Shown piece after piece: positions 12,780 to 24,787 of a stretch of DNA of 64,000 nt. The notes under the pieces are model-generated. The model had not been told where the DNA came from. It made no database searches and was given only the letters and a program-made list of their open reading frames with translations. The stretch's first letter is position 1. Every line of letters begins with the position of its first letter. The stretch comes from Oxytricha trifallax (Eukaryota > Ciliophora > Spirotrichea > Sporadotrichida > Oxytrichidae), in NCBI GenBank assembly GCA_000711775.1, contig ARYC01017590.1, forward strand, positions 1-64,000, in the 5' to 3' direction. The translations under genes and the position numbers were made by a program.

Positions 12780-13137
12780 TTATTTTAAAATAAAATATAA
12801 TCTTATATAGAAAACATGAAAATAAAATTGTCTTTTTATAATATTGGTATAACTGTTTTCAAATTCTTATAATTTTATAGCGTTGGTTTATAACATCGTA
12901 ATTTTATTATAATTCTATTATTGTTTCGTTGTACCTTCTCTATTAATATTTTATCTATGGAAATATAATGAAATTTTAAATAAATTCATTAAGGCAGTAT
13001 TTAAATATAAATAACTTATTACTAAGTTCACAAACTGAAGAACTAGTATCAAGCTTCAAAGAATTATCTATTTCCAATGAGGAATCTCTCTCTATTATTT
13101 TAATGATAATTTTTCATAAAAATATAAATAAATTTTT

Positions 13138-13619
13138 GGGGGGGGGAAAGTTTCCTGCACTTTTTTATATTTTATGTAAAACTTAATATAAATCATAAAA
13201 TTGAAATTTTTTATGACCCACTAATATTAATAGGATTTTTATACATAATATAAGTAGTTCAAAGAATATAGTCTAACTTTTTATAGGTATTGAAAGAACA
13301 TAAAATTGAAATTTCGATAACAATTGGATACAATACTCGGAATTACTTTAAAAATGAGAGGACAATATAATGGCTAAGATACAAAAACCAAAAAATATCA
13401 GATGAAATATGTCAAAAATTGGAATCTAAAAAGAGATATTGACTTATTGATTAATAAATTAAGTATAATTAATTCAATAAAATTCGTTCGGAAGTTGCAT
13501 TGTAGTTGTAATAAAAATATTTTTTATATAAAAAAAAAATATTTTTAAAAAAAGTGCATGAAACTTTCCAAAAATTTAAATTATATCATAAACCGGTGCA
13601 GGAAACTTTCCCCCCCCCC
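13138..13619 (-). mobile_element. Small inverted-repeat element with poly-G/C tips (C)
   Basis: 482 bases, tips of nine G and ten C, inner motif AAAGTTTCCTGCAC inverted at both ends, flanks repeating AATTTTT. Read on the minus strand its interior aligns with element B, so B and C are two copies of one element inserted in opposite directions. Confidence 0.8.
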
Positions 13620-16600
13620 AATTTTTTATTAATTAAATTTCCTTTGTTAGAGATTTATAAATTGAGTGATTTGCACCACTTTAGTCATTCATATTGAAAC
13701 TCTATATTGTCTAGAATCTTCTTTCTGGAAGATTTTAAGAAGTATTATTTTGATATTCAAACTAATTTATTATTTAATTTTTGAGTAAACTTATTTAATT
13801 TTATTATTTTTGCAAGTCACTATTTAAATATGCCTTTTAATCTAATTTATTTCTAGAATAAAATTTTAATTTATAATTTTTAATGTCTACAAACTTTTCT
13901 TTATAAACAACTATTAATTTTATATACCCATATTTAAAATAAAATTATATGAATTCTAGAGGAAGGAGGGGGTTTAGGAATCATAGGTTTACTTTGTTAA
14001 TTGCCTAATTTTAAGTTAAGACTATATTATAACTTATTCTTTACTAATAAGGGTGTCTATGGGCTATGATTTTGAGATTTAGGAATGAGGTTAGGCATTT
14101 TTAGCATAGATAGGGTTTTAGATGGAATTTGAGAAAGTTTTCGAAATAGGAAAATATTTCTATCACCTATAAAAGAAAAATTAATAATCATAGACTTTAT
14201 TAAAAACTTTATTTGAAATCATGAATTTTCAAAATTAAATTAAAATTTTCTTATATACTTATGCTAGCAAAGGAAATGATAAAAAAATAAATAATCTATT
14301 CTTTATAACTTTAAAAAATATGCCTAGATTTTAAGGCCCCAAAGAAAGTAATTAGTTTTCTGCCTAATTATTATAAAAAAGCTCTATATCTTTATTACCG
14401 CAATTCAAATATTAAATTTTTATGAATTAAATTATAAAACATTTGATTTATTAATTTTTAATATTGTGACTATTAAGAATGAGTTTTTTATCTAATCTAC
14501 ATATTCTTTTAAAAACATACTATTAATAAATATAGCAATTTTCTTTAAAAATAATTTGTTAATTATATTGTTATCGAATGAGTCTCTTAAGAAATGTTGG
14601 CTATTATTCGGGCTAATTGAATTTGTTTTGATGATCCTGAGTTACTTAATTTTGAGATTTAATCTGCGTGAGAACTCTTTCTTTTAGTCATGCCTGTTAT
14701 CTTCCAACTCAAGTAACTTTTTTAAATTTTGATCTCTTGAACCCCTTAGTCTATCTATCATCAATTTATATTGAAATTAATGACGAAAATATCTCAAAAC
14801 TCTAACGATAAAATAATTAAAACATTATTGTAAAAATTAAAAAATGTAATCGATTCTTAAGTGGCATTTCTCAAATTTTAGAAGCTCTAAGTATTCTATA
14901 GTGGTACAACGACGTCTTAGTCAAGATCTTAAAATTCATTTTGGGACACAAACAAGCTGCTTGAATTACTGATTAGATTTTTATTTTATTTTTGTCTCTT
15001 TTTTATAATTTAATTTAATTATTACTCAAATAAGGTTTTACTTATAATTAATTACAAAATATTCTCATTAAATATAACTCTTATTCATAAAAGACGTTTA
15101 ATAACCATTGTTCAAGGGTTTAGGAGGATATCCGGAATGTATGATTTACTCATTATTAATTTAAATTATATAACGAATATATAATAATTAAATAAATAAA
15201 CTAGAGTAATAATTTTAATCTAAATTTTTAGAATTTTAATAAATAGATCCCTATTAAATTGCATTCATATTTTAAGTTAACTAAGGTATAGAATTATGGT
15301 ATTTATACTAGCTAAAGTTTTCTATTTGAGAATTCATTGGGCTTGTGGTAGTGTTGACGGAGTTATTATACTAATTTCTTTAAATTTCTAGTATTTTCTT
15401 ATTTGATATGGAACTTTAAAGAGATTTGCTTTAATTATTAAAATATTATATTAAGTCATACTTATAATTAATTTAATATTATTAAATCACTTTATTTAAT
15501 TATTAAGTTCAATGAAATTTCCTGTTTCATCAAACTGACAATCTTAATATAAACATTTTTGATTTTTTTTGTTGTTTCCCAAATTTATATTGAGATTCTT
15601 GATTGGTAATGAGAAATTATGTTTATAAAGAAGTTTTTCAGTATTTTAAGGAATCTTAATCATTGATTGTTATGAAGTTGAGTGATTCTTTTTCTTATTA
15701 AAGTCCTAAAGTGAGTCTCTAAACATTAAAGCATAAATATTTAAAAAATAATGCCATAATATTTTAATTAAGGGGTTTCGGGGGACTAATATTTAAATAT
15801 AAAAGCTGTTTTAGTTAGGTAATTTCCAATCGGTATAAAATCAAATAAAATATTATATTATAGATTTAACAATAATTTAAGTTTAAATATGTCAAAAATA
15901 TTTATGTATTCATCAACAAAGCTCTAAAATAAAACTGATAATATTTTGTTATTGATGATATTTTTGAAATGTATTTTATTTTAATGAAAAAAATTACTCT
16001 CGTTGCTTCATTACTTTGATACATGAATAAGAAGCATTGAAACTTGAATTTAAATTAAAATCAAGAAAAAAGATATTTATTACAAAATAATGAAATAAAG
16101 TATATATAAAACCTTTGTAATAAATTCAAAGGCGAATGTTTATTATTCCAAATTGTTATCATAAAATAATAAGATCAGAGAATTTGCAAATTCCTTTGAA
16201 TAGATTTTAATCAAAATAATCAATAACATAAATTTTAAAATCTTATTTGAAAAGGGCTATTAATATTGTTATTTGAATTATTTCTAAAATTAATTCAAAT
16301 CGATATGATTTAATTGTGATAATCAAAGTGAAGCTTGTCAATGATTTGAGATAGAAATATAGATTAGTTCAAATATTTTTAACATTGTTATGTTATATAA
16401 TTGGAAAGAAAGTTATGTTAGGTTTATTTAATAATTTAGCTACCAAATTATTATATATTTATAATTTAGCATTTATAATATATTTAGATTAGAAATTCTT
16501 GAAAAATTTTCTAATTTTTTATTAATAATTTATCATTATTCCATTATGATAAATCTTAATTTATTAAATAAGTATATTTATATTAAAGTTTATTACGTTT

Positions 16601-16683
16601 ACCAATTTACATATTTCATTTTTCAAAATGAGTTTTAGTTTTCAGAAATTTAACTTTTGAATATTAGTAAAAATACTTAAAAA
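13620..16683. other. AT-rich DNA, nothing recognised
   Basis: 3 kb of AT-rich sequence before the permease gene. Scattered G runs (13970, 15770) have no inverted partner that I could find. The permease promoter must lie at its right edge but has no motif I can name. Confidence 0.45.
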
Positions 16684-18521
16684 ATGGATCTAAACTCCTT
16701 GTATTAAAATGACATGAAAGAAAAGCTGATCAATAGATCTAGCGTCCCTATTCCTCGAACACACCAGTAATAATACAATAGGTTTTCACATAGATCTGGG
16801 AATTCGAGGGCAACTGTCTCAAGATCAGCTAGGACTGGACAATCCTCTCTTTTTGGAGCAGATAAGAGTGAAATGCTACTTGAAAATATAGGATACAAGC
16901 AGGAACTTTATCGTGGCTTCAACTCTTTCATGTCATTCTCATTTTGCTTTTCATCCATAGCTGTAATTTCTTCGCTATCGTTGGTTATTAACTATGGACT
17001 TGAGACCGGAGGACCAGCTGTGATGGTTTGGGGTTGGATTATATCGTGCTTGTTTACCTTGATTGTTGGACTCTCATTATCTGAAATATGTTCAGTATAT
17101 CCAGTTGCAGGGAGTGTTTCAATTTTAGATATATAAAAAAGGGTTGTTTATTATTGGGCAGGTGCACTATCGAGCGACTCATGGGCCCCAGTGAACAGCT
17201 ATGTATGTGGATGGTTATATCTAATTGGAAATATAGCATGCGATTCAAGCTTTGCTTTTGGTTTCTCTTAAATGCTGACTGCTATAATTCAAATGGGAAG
17301 TGAGGTAGAATCGTCATTTCCCAAGGAGTTCAAGTTTTTATTGCTATCATGATAAACCATCAATGATGCAATTTAATGAATTTTAGCATTACATTAAATA
17401 TCTGTTTACTATTTTTCTGGGCTTTAAAGAATGGAATGAGATTAGATAAGTAGGGATGGTTTAACAATGGCTCTGCTGTATATTAATTAGTGAGTACAAT
17501 TGTCATTGTTTTAGTGATAGTATTATTCAGTTAAAGTATATCTTCTCATGAATTTGTTTGGACTACTTACAATAATGAAACCGGTTTTAATAGTGTCCTC
17601 TATGTTTGCTTGATTGGAGTCCTAATGTCAAGTTACGGTATGTCTGGCTATGAAAGTGGTGCTACACTTGCAGAGGAAACTTAACATGCTTCGAAAAATG
17701 CTCCTCTTGGAATCATGAAAGCTTTAGTTTTATCGTCAATAATTGGATTTGCTTTTATACTTGGCTTACTCTATGCTTCGCAAAACAACTTAACAAGTGT
17801 TCTAAGCGGGGTTTCTGATTCATCAGTTGTGAACATCATTGATATGACTTTTACAAATAATTTAAGTGGTTAAAAGAATCTTGCAATGGCAGTAATCGTA
17901 TGTGTCTTACTTCTTATTAACATATTTTTGGCTGGTTTTTCACATATGACAGTAACCACCAGAATTACTTATGCAATGGCAAGAGATGGAGCCTTGCCTA
18001 AATCCTAATGGCTTTCCTTTGTAAATGAAAAAACCTAAAATCCAGATCATGTCCTCCTAATTGTCTTCATATTAGATTCTCTTCTATGCTTAATGCCACT
18101 TTTTAGCACTTTGGCATTTACAGCAATTACAAGTATCACAACTATAGGCTATCAACTTTCTTATTGCATTCCAATTTATGCAAGACTAAGAGCTGATTCG
18201 ACAAGATTTATTCAAGATGAAGATTTTAGTTTAGGCATACTTTCAAAGACATTTGGCTGGATTGCTCTCGCTTGGCTTTTAACAACCTCAACAGTTCTTT
18301 TCTTCCCACTTAAAATTGATGAAATAGAAGGTATTACAATGGAGAACTTTAACTATACTCCAGTTGTTGTTATGGGAACTTTATTTATAGCAGCAATCTT
18401 TTGGAACTTACCAAGCGGTAGAGGAGCCAAACATTCTTTTAAAGGGCCAAAAAGAATAGATCTTAAAAGCTATAATGAATACTTATAGAGTGTATCAATC
18501 ATCGACTTAAATCAACTTTGA
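16684..18521 (+). CDS. Amino-acid/polyamine permease (APC superfamily)
   Basis: Multi-pass plasma or vacuolar membrane transporter resembling the fungal/bacterial GABA-choline permease branch. The first ATG gives a polar ~75-residue N-terminus, then GFNSFMSFSFCFSSIAVISS (first helix). The conserved loop AGSVYYWAGALSS appears once a 30-base IES (17120-17149) is removed, and the SGYESGATLAEET region matches the family's SG.E....LAEET motif. About twelve hydrophobic segments follow, with a short polar tail. A 53-base GT...AG intron at 17334-17386 is needed to stay in frame. After both removals the length is 585 codons, usual for the family. The substrate is unknown. It converges on the ABC gene with only 134 bases between the stops. 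Confidence 0.88.
17120..17149. other. IES in permease gene (pointer TGTTT, 30 bp)
   Basis: TGTTT at 17115-17119 and 17145-17149. The insert keeps the frame and has no TGA but adds ten residues in the middle of a conserved motif; removing it gives AGSVYYWAG, the family sequence. Confidence 0.8.
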
Positions 18522-18655
18522 ATATTGTATTAATTTAATTACTTACATGAAAAAATTAAAAGGCAGTATTCCCATATGTTAAAATTGGATTCTTGTTAAA
18601 TAAATGAAATTAAGATGTTGATATTATTGGATATTGATAAAAAGAAATAATATAC

Positions 18656-21600
18656 TCATGAGGAGTAATTACCCCCATGATAAACAGACTCATCTTCATC
18701 TGGTTCGAGGACAGACTCTGAATCTTTAGCAAAATGAGTAAAGACCTCTTCAAGAGTCGATCTCGAAATTGTAAAATCCTTTATTTTGCCTTCCTGCATC
18801 ATTTATGATACTTCCTTGAATAAGTGAGCCATTTTATGTTTGAGCCCCATATGATTGCTATTGTGATAGCTATCTATGTCGTCAAAGTTTTTATACAAAT
18901 ATTTACTTAGCTAAAATTAATATAGTTGTAGCTTATTGATTTCATTTTGTCTTCCTCTGAAATCGGTATCCTTTTACAGAATGGCATGAAGTTTTAAATA
19001 TAGTCATCTATTTCTATTTCATCTTGCCTTGAATAGAGCTCAATCTTAATTTAGTATCCTTTTCCATGCCTAGATTTTAAATACCCTGGAGATCCATAAT
19101 CCTTAAATTTTCCATTTACCATCATTCAAAAGAAATATAATTTTATCATTGCTATGTTGTCACAAATATCCTCAGCTTCATCTATTCTTTAGGTTATCAA
19201 AATGACTGTTTGCTAGTCAACTTTTCTCAAGTAATTAAAAAGTCGTTTCCTTGAGATAGGGTCCATACCTGCTGAGCATTCATCCAACATATATATTTAA
19301 GGATCTCCCATCATAGCAACGGCTGTACAAAGTTAAAAAAATAAACTCCTAAAATTTTCTCTTGTTTCCCCCGCTTAAGAATTTTGATTGTCTATCCGAA
19401 TACTCATGTAGACTAAGCAGACTTTTGAGAATATTTTTCTATTAGTCAATATAAGCTCTAGGATATCCTTTGATTTAACCAGCTAAATTTAGATGCTCAT
19501 CGACTGTAAAAGTATCCCAGAGTATGTTGTACTGTGCTACCATGCCTATCTTCTCACCTTCCTATGCAGTTCTAAAGGCTTCAATGTCTTTGCCTAATAG
19601 ATTTATGGTGCCTCTACTTCTAGCGGTAATAATAGAGAGCATGCTAAAAAGTGTACTTTTTCCAGCTCCGTTGGGCCCTAAAATTCCAAGAATTTAACCC
19701 TGCTCTACTCCAAAACTTATATCATTTACTGCTAATTTTTTATCTTTATACTCTTTATAAAGCTCATGTACTTCAATCACATTTCTTAAGGAGTCTATTG
19801 AGTAGTTTCTCTCAGACTCCTTATATTTTTATTCTAAATGAGAGTAAAAATTTTATTTCCCTATCATTGAATCTTTTGGAAGCTTCTCAGTTTTATGGAC
19901 TCTTTTTAGAATTCTTACATCTAAAAATATTACAAAGCTTAATAGTAATAGCCCTATAAAGATCTGTATGAAGCAGAAACTCAACTATAAACTCATCATT
20001 AGATAAATACTATAAATTATATCTATTATTTTTAAGATGATCACCTTTTTCTGGCATATTGTTTTCAACTGCAAAACCTTGAGCCCAATAGTAAAATACA
20101 AATGGATCAATCATTGCCAAAAACTTGTAGGGTCTCAAATCGTCTTCATAGTGATAAAATTAAGCTTTAGTAATTGATGAAATAGCATCAGCGATTAAGA
20201 ATCCAAAGGTAAACAAGATCAATCCTGAGTTTCTAAAAGCGTTGTCGTAGTCTCGAAATGCAAAGCCAATTAAGTAAGTAATAGGAATTAAGACGAATCC
20301 GAAAGATACCATGCAACTAATTTTAACAATTTAATAGTCGGTAAAGAGCTAGAGACTCATAGCATTACAGATTATAACTATCATCATATTTGGGGTGATG
20401 TAGAAAATGTAATCACTGATATAGTAGCCAATATAAAAGTAATTACAAAAATAACTAAGAGCTATTACTATTTATTATATAGTAGGGGATAGGTTTGAGC
20501 CCCATCATTCTCATTAGATATCTTCTCTAAGAAATAAAATCATTTCCAAGTACGTAAAGGAAGATTCCAGACACTAAGCAAAACACTATAGTCTAAGTTC
20601 TTATGACTATAATCATAATCTGGGGGTCATCCTTAGATGGAGCAAAAAATCTTATCATAATATCTAAAGTAAGTCTTGGAAGGAAAAGAGTGAAGAAAAA
20701 TATCCACATTCTTGGTGATTTAGAGAAAATCTTAAATCTGAGTTAAATCATGAGAATGATTTAATGAAGGTTACTCTTATCTAAAGACTGTGGCTTTTCA
20801 ATCTTAGTTTTTATAATTGTTGTTCTTTTTTGAGTTTTCTAATTTTCTCTTTTTGAGAAGTTATGCTAATCTTCATCTGAGCCATTCTAAGATGTCCCGT
20901 TAATTTATCCCTCCTCTTAGTTGACTTTACTGTTAAGTTTCATTTGTTCTAGATAGTCATTTATAGATTAATTGTAAACATGCAAATAAGCATCTTCTAA
21001 ACTGTTCATTTAAATATCTGGATAGAAATTGGGATATTTTTAGAGTAAGTCATCAAGCATTTAAGCGATTTTTATCTACTAATTGTAGGGAACCATAAAA
21101 GTTAACTTATTCTGAATTTAAGGCTGTAATAGATAGGAACTTTCAAGCTTATTTAGAATCATCTCAATCAACTAAGGTGAGAATTGATCAAATTCTTGTT
21201 TAAATTATGGATGTTCAGGATAGATATCTAATTTAAAGCCATAGCAATGTTGTTTCTTGAGGTTCTCAGGAGTATTAAAGTGTATCATTTGACCTTCCTT
21301 AATGATGCAAATTTTATCACCAAGCTAATCAGCTTCTTCAATATGCTGAGTAGTCATAAGTATGGATCTGCCTTAGCCAATATCTTGTATGATTTTCCAA
21401 ACCTGCATTCTAGATTGATAATCTAAGCATGAAGTAGGCTCATCTAGAATGATAAATTTTGCATCTCCTATTAATGCCATACCAAGAGATAGTTTTCTTT
21501 TCATGCCTCCAGATAGATATCTCACAATTTTATCCTACTCTTTGGTTAACATGACAGTGGCAAATGTTTCTCTAATAACTTATTCAATCTAATCCTCTGA

Positions 21601-23111
21601 AATGCTTCTCATCTCGCAGACTAGTTTTAAATGTTCATAAGGTGTTAAATCTGGAAATAATATATCGAATTGCTGACAAAGTCTGATGTTAGATCTACAG
21701 TTAAATAATTGTCTCTCTAAACTGTGGCCATAGATGCTTACACTTCCTGAATCATGTTTCACCAAGCCAACTAACATGTTAATTAAAGTAGTTTTTCCAG
21801 CTCCGTTATTGCCAAGCAAACAAACTATTTCACTCTAGTTTATTCTTAAAGAGAAATTTCTGACGACGCTATTACCATTGAAGGCTTTAGAAATGATTAA
21901 TCATATATAAGCCAAAAAGATTAACTTTAAAAAAAGATTTTTCTGCCTACTATTTAATGCTTGAAGTTAGGTATAAAATTTAAATAAATTTAGAAATATT
22001 ATCAATTAAGATACATTCATCATATCCAAAAGTTTAATTTAGTTCGTCATATCTATCTGCTCTTAAAGTAGTCAAATCATCTTCAAAACAATGATTCAGT
22101 GACTTTTTGTTCTCTTTAGTTTATTTTTTATTTTCCTTTCTACTTCTTTCTTTATCAGGCCGCTTTTTCAAAAACCATAGTGGATTTTTACCTTGCTATA
22201 TCACTTGACTCAATATTATGTATAAACTTAATTATAACCCCTAAGAAAATTACAAAATAACTTAAACAAAGTTTAGCAAAAACCAAACTATAATGTTAGC
22301 TGCTAATAAACCAAATTGAAGAGGCTCTCTAGTTGTATAGATTTACTTGTTAGACTCAAAATATGATTTTAGAAACTTTTGAGATAGCTTCATACATGGT
22401 ATGTGAGGTAACCAAGACAGACAAATATTTATATGAATAAAAATAAAATAAGAAATTGTATAATTTAATTAAAGTTATTTGACAAAGCAAAACTGATTGT
22501 TGTTGATCGAAGACAAAAACCATGACAGCAACATATAAAAATATGGGTAAAAACAAAGCCAAAAATCCAATTTAAGTTGAGAATTTTGAATCATTAAATA
22601 GTGTGGAAATTGTAAGTGAAAAGACAATCATAGCTTCACCAAAGAGAAACATTGTTAGAAAGAATAGAGCTACGTCCCCAGAGTCATCAATGATTACGAT
22701 ATTTGGCAATGTAATTAATAATGCTGTGTACAAGCAATTAAATGACTGTATTCCAATAAAACTCAAAGCATAGGCGATAGTGCTCAGGTTCAGTGTACTT
22801 AAAGATTTATAAATCATAAGTTCCTTCTCCTTGACAATTTGAAACATGATAAATCTGCAAGTATTCGCGAACAAAAGTGGGATCGCTGATGTCATTATGA
22901 AATTAAAAGTGTAAAAAGCGAGGCGTAATTCCTTGTCTTTCTCTGATCTATTTTACTCTTCAAGGATTTTAGGTAAAACCAAATTTATTATCAAGATAAT
23001 GGCTGACATAATAAGTGGAAGGAGGTATTCAAGAAGGGTGTCTCTAGAATTCCTGCGTTTGATTATTAAGTTCTTCCAAAAGAGGACTTTGAGTTATCTC
23101 TTAAATGACAT
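18656..23111 (-). CDS. ABCA-type ABC transporter, split by seven IESs
   Basis: Full-length ABC transporter of the A subfamily (membrane domain-NBD-membrane domain-NBD). It begins [20 protein letters not shown], the typical ABCA start. Hydrophobic helices follow, then NBD1 with Walker [10 protein letters not shown], signature [10 protein letters not shown], Walker [13 protein letters not shown] and a switch His (TTQH). The second membrane half leads to NBD2 with GPNGAGKST, signature LSGGNKRK and [11 protein letters not shown], where Cys replaces the catalytic Glu+1 context Pro. Each of seven short inserts breaks the frame or adds a stop, and each is flanked by a 4-9 base repeat. Removing them (313 bases) leaves exactly 1381 codons. 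ABCA proteins move lipids across membranes; the substrate here is unknown. Confidence 0.93.
18910..18935. other. IES in ABC gene (pointer CTTA, 26 bp)
   Basis: CTTA at 18906-18909 and 18932-18935. Removal joins KSIS to KYLYKNFDD in frame. Confidence 0.7.
19126..19149. other. IES in ABC gene (pointer ATCAT, 24 bp)
   Basis: ATCAT at 19121-19125 and 19145-19149. Length is a multiple of three but it carries an in-frame TGA; removal gives [15 protein letters not shown], the usual sequence after the NBD2 D-loop and switch. Confidence 0.8.
19339..19354. other. IES in ABC gene (pointer TAAAA, 16 bp)
   Basis: TAAAA at 19334-19338 and 19350-19354. Removal restores frame directly after the NBD2 signature ([16 protein letters not shown]). 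Confidence 0.75.
19992..20016. other. IES in ABC gene (pointer ACTATAAA, 25 bp)
   Basis: ACTATAAA at 19984-19991 and 20009-20016. Removal joins NNRYNLQLS to the last helix of the second membrane domain ([17 protein letters not shown]). Confidence 0.85.
20428..20485. other. IES in ABC gene (pointer ATATAGTAG, 58 bp)
   Basis: Nine-base repeat at 20419-20427 and 20477-20485. Removal joins LKPIPYYI to [10 protein letters not shown] in frame. Confidence 0.88.
21895..21997. other. IES in ABC gene (pointer TTTAGAAAT, 103 bp)
   Basis: Nine-base repeat at 21886-21894 and 21989-21997. Removal joins ILIDNISK to [13 protein letters not shown] just upstream of Walker A. Confidence 0.88.
22426..22486. 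other. IES in ABC gene (pointer GACAAA, 61 bp)
   Basis: GACAAA at 22420-22425 and 22481-22486. Removal joins QQQSVLLC to [11 protein letters not shown] in frame. Confidence 0.82.
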
Positions 23112-23281
23112 TTTTATATATTTATTCAGATGATATAATACTTAAATTGAATTCAATTAGAATACAGAGAGAGACAAAGATAAATCTTAAGATTTTACAT
23201 CTCTCCTCAATTTTAATTTAAGACAATATCCTCTTTAATTATAATAGAATTTGCTGATTAAAGATTAAAAAAATAATAAAA

Positions 23282-24533
23282 ATGGAAAGTAATTAAGATC
23301 AACTTGAAAGTACAAAATCTCCTATATAAGATGATAAAAATAAAGATGCAGTAGTGATGTAAGATGATAATAAACTATCAAGTATTGAAAAATTGAATAT
23401 AAGCTCGGATAACATTTAATAAGATAATATTTTCAAAGCTAAACCTAATTTTCCTGCAGAATAAGAACCTAAAATAATTGTTAGAAATATCTCTAGAAAT
23501 GTTCATGTGGATCACCTGATAGAAATGTTTGAATTTGTCATATAATTCTTCTTATTTTATGTGTAAATATAATATTTTAAAAGTTAAAATTATGAAATAA
23601 ATGAACTAATTAAGTATTTCCTGATATTAGCATGATACTCATTCCTTACTCTTAGATTTCTATCTAGATTTAGATTCTTAAGAAGAGGGTCTTAATTCTC
23701 TTTTTCTAGAGTGTTTGCTTGCTGATCTTGATCGGGATGATGAGGATGAGTATGATTTGCTATGGGAACTCCTTTTAGAATAAGATGAGGAAGATGAATA
23801 TGATCTTGAACTACTCCTTGAAGAACTTCTACTCCTGCTGCTTGAAGATGAAGATCTTGAACTTGATCTTCTCCTACCACCTCAAAAAAATATAAATTTA
23901 TAAAAATGGCATCTCTGTGATTGTTGTATCTTCCCCTTCTATCCCGATTTCTTGAGTAGCTCCTATCTCTCCTAGTACCTCCTCTATAGCTTTAATACTT
24001 GCCTCTTTAAGGACGTCTAGCTGGTGAATTTCTTCTATATCTGCCATTTCTAGCAGGGGATCTATGTTTATAATCCCTACTATGTGATCTTTTCCTATCT
24101 CTTCCCCTGCTCCGACTTCTCTGCCTTGAATCTGTTTTTTTAATTCTACTCTCTCTAGCTATTTCCTTATGATTTTGTTCTTTTAATAATTCTTGTTGCT
24201 TCAATTGCTCCTCAGTTATGTTATACTTCTACTTAAACTCTTCTTCAAGCATCACTCTATCGATTCTTATAGGGTAAAACTTTAATTTTAGTACTTAACC
24301 ATCTAATTAAGCCCCATTAAATCTCATAAATGCTTATTCTGCATCTTAAAGATTTTAGAATTCTACCTCGGCATAGTCTTGTTACATAAAATTTGAAATT
24401 TTAATTTTCTTTTATTCATAAAAATTATTGGAATAGCTTTCTTGATGCATCATGGACTCGAACACAGGGGTTCTAAGCATTTTTATGGGTACTTCGATTG
24501 TTTTAATCTGAGTGTAAGTCTCAAACATTTCTA
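23282..24533. CDS. RRM + RS-domain splicing-type protein, scrambled by inversion
   Basis: Segment 1 is on the plus strand (23282-23532) and begins MESNQDQLESTK, ending in the first half of an RNA-recognition motif (KIIVRNISRNVHVDHLIEMF). Segment 2 is on the minus strand (24533 down to 23639) and supplies the rest of the RRM (QDYAEVEFQNLQDAEQAF), a Lys/Glu linker and a long Arg/Ser domain. Both segments carry TAGAAATGTTTGA at the junction (23520-23532 and, inverted, 24521-24533). Joining there and removing a 32-base IES gives 367 codons with no stop. The RRM plus RS layout resembles RNPS1-like or other SR splicing factors, acting in the nucleus on pre-mRNA; the exact orthologue is uncertain. 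Confidence 0.88.
23884..23915. other. IES in RS-domain protein (pointer CTC, 32 bp)
   Basis: CTC at 23881-23883 and 23913-23915. Removal joins RYNNHRG to GRRRSSSRSSS in frame. The pointer is short, so the exact edge is less sure. Confidence 0.6.
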
Positions 24534-24787
24534 ACATGCAATATTAATGATATTAATCATATGATGATTATATAAGATAATGATTAGAATTTAATATAAT
24601 AAGAAAAATTTAAGGAATCAAATATAGTGGAAAAATTGTTATTAATCATATTAATACAATACAGTAAAAATGAATTCCTTAGGAATTTGATTTTTTTAAT
24701 CATAATAATTTTTTAAACATTCTATTAAATTAATAAAAAATTTGAATAAAAATTTAACATTTTTGACAAAATAAATTATCTCTAATA

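Noticed and set aside
18093..18488. Separate small gene starting MPLFSTLAF
   Set aside because: It is the C-terminal part of the permease frame, cut off only if TAA/TAG are taken as stops.
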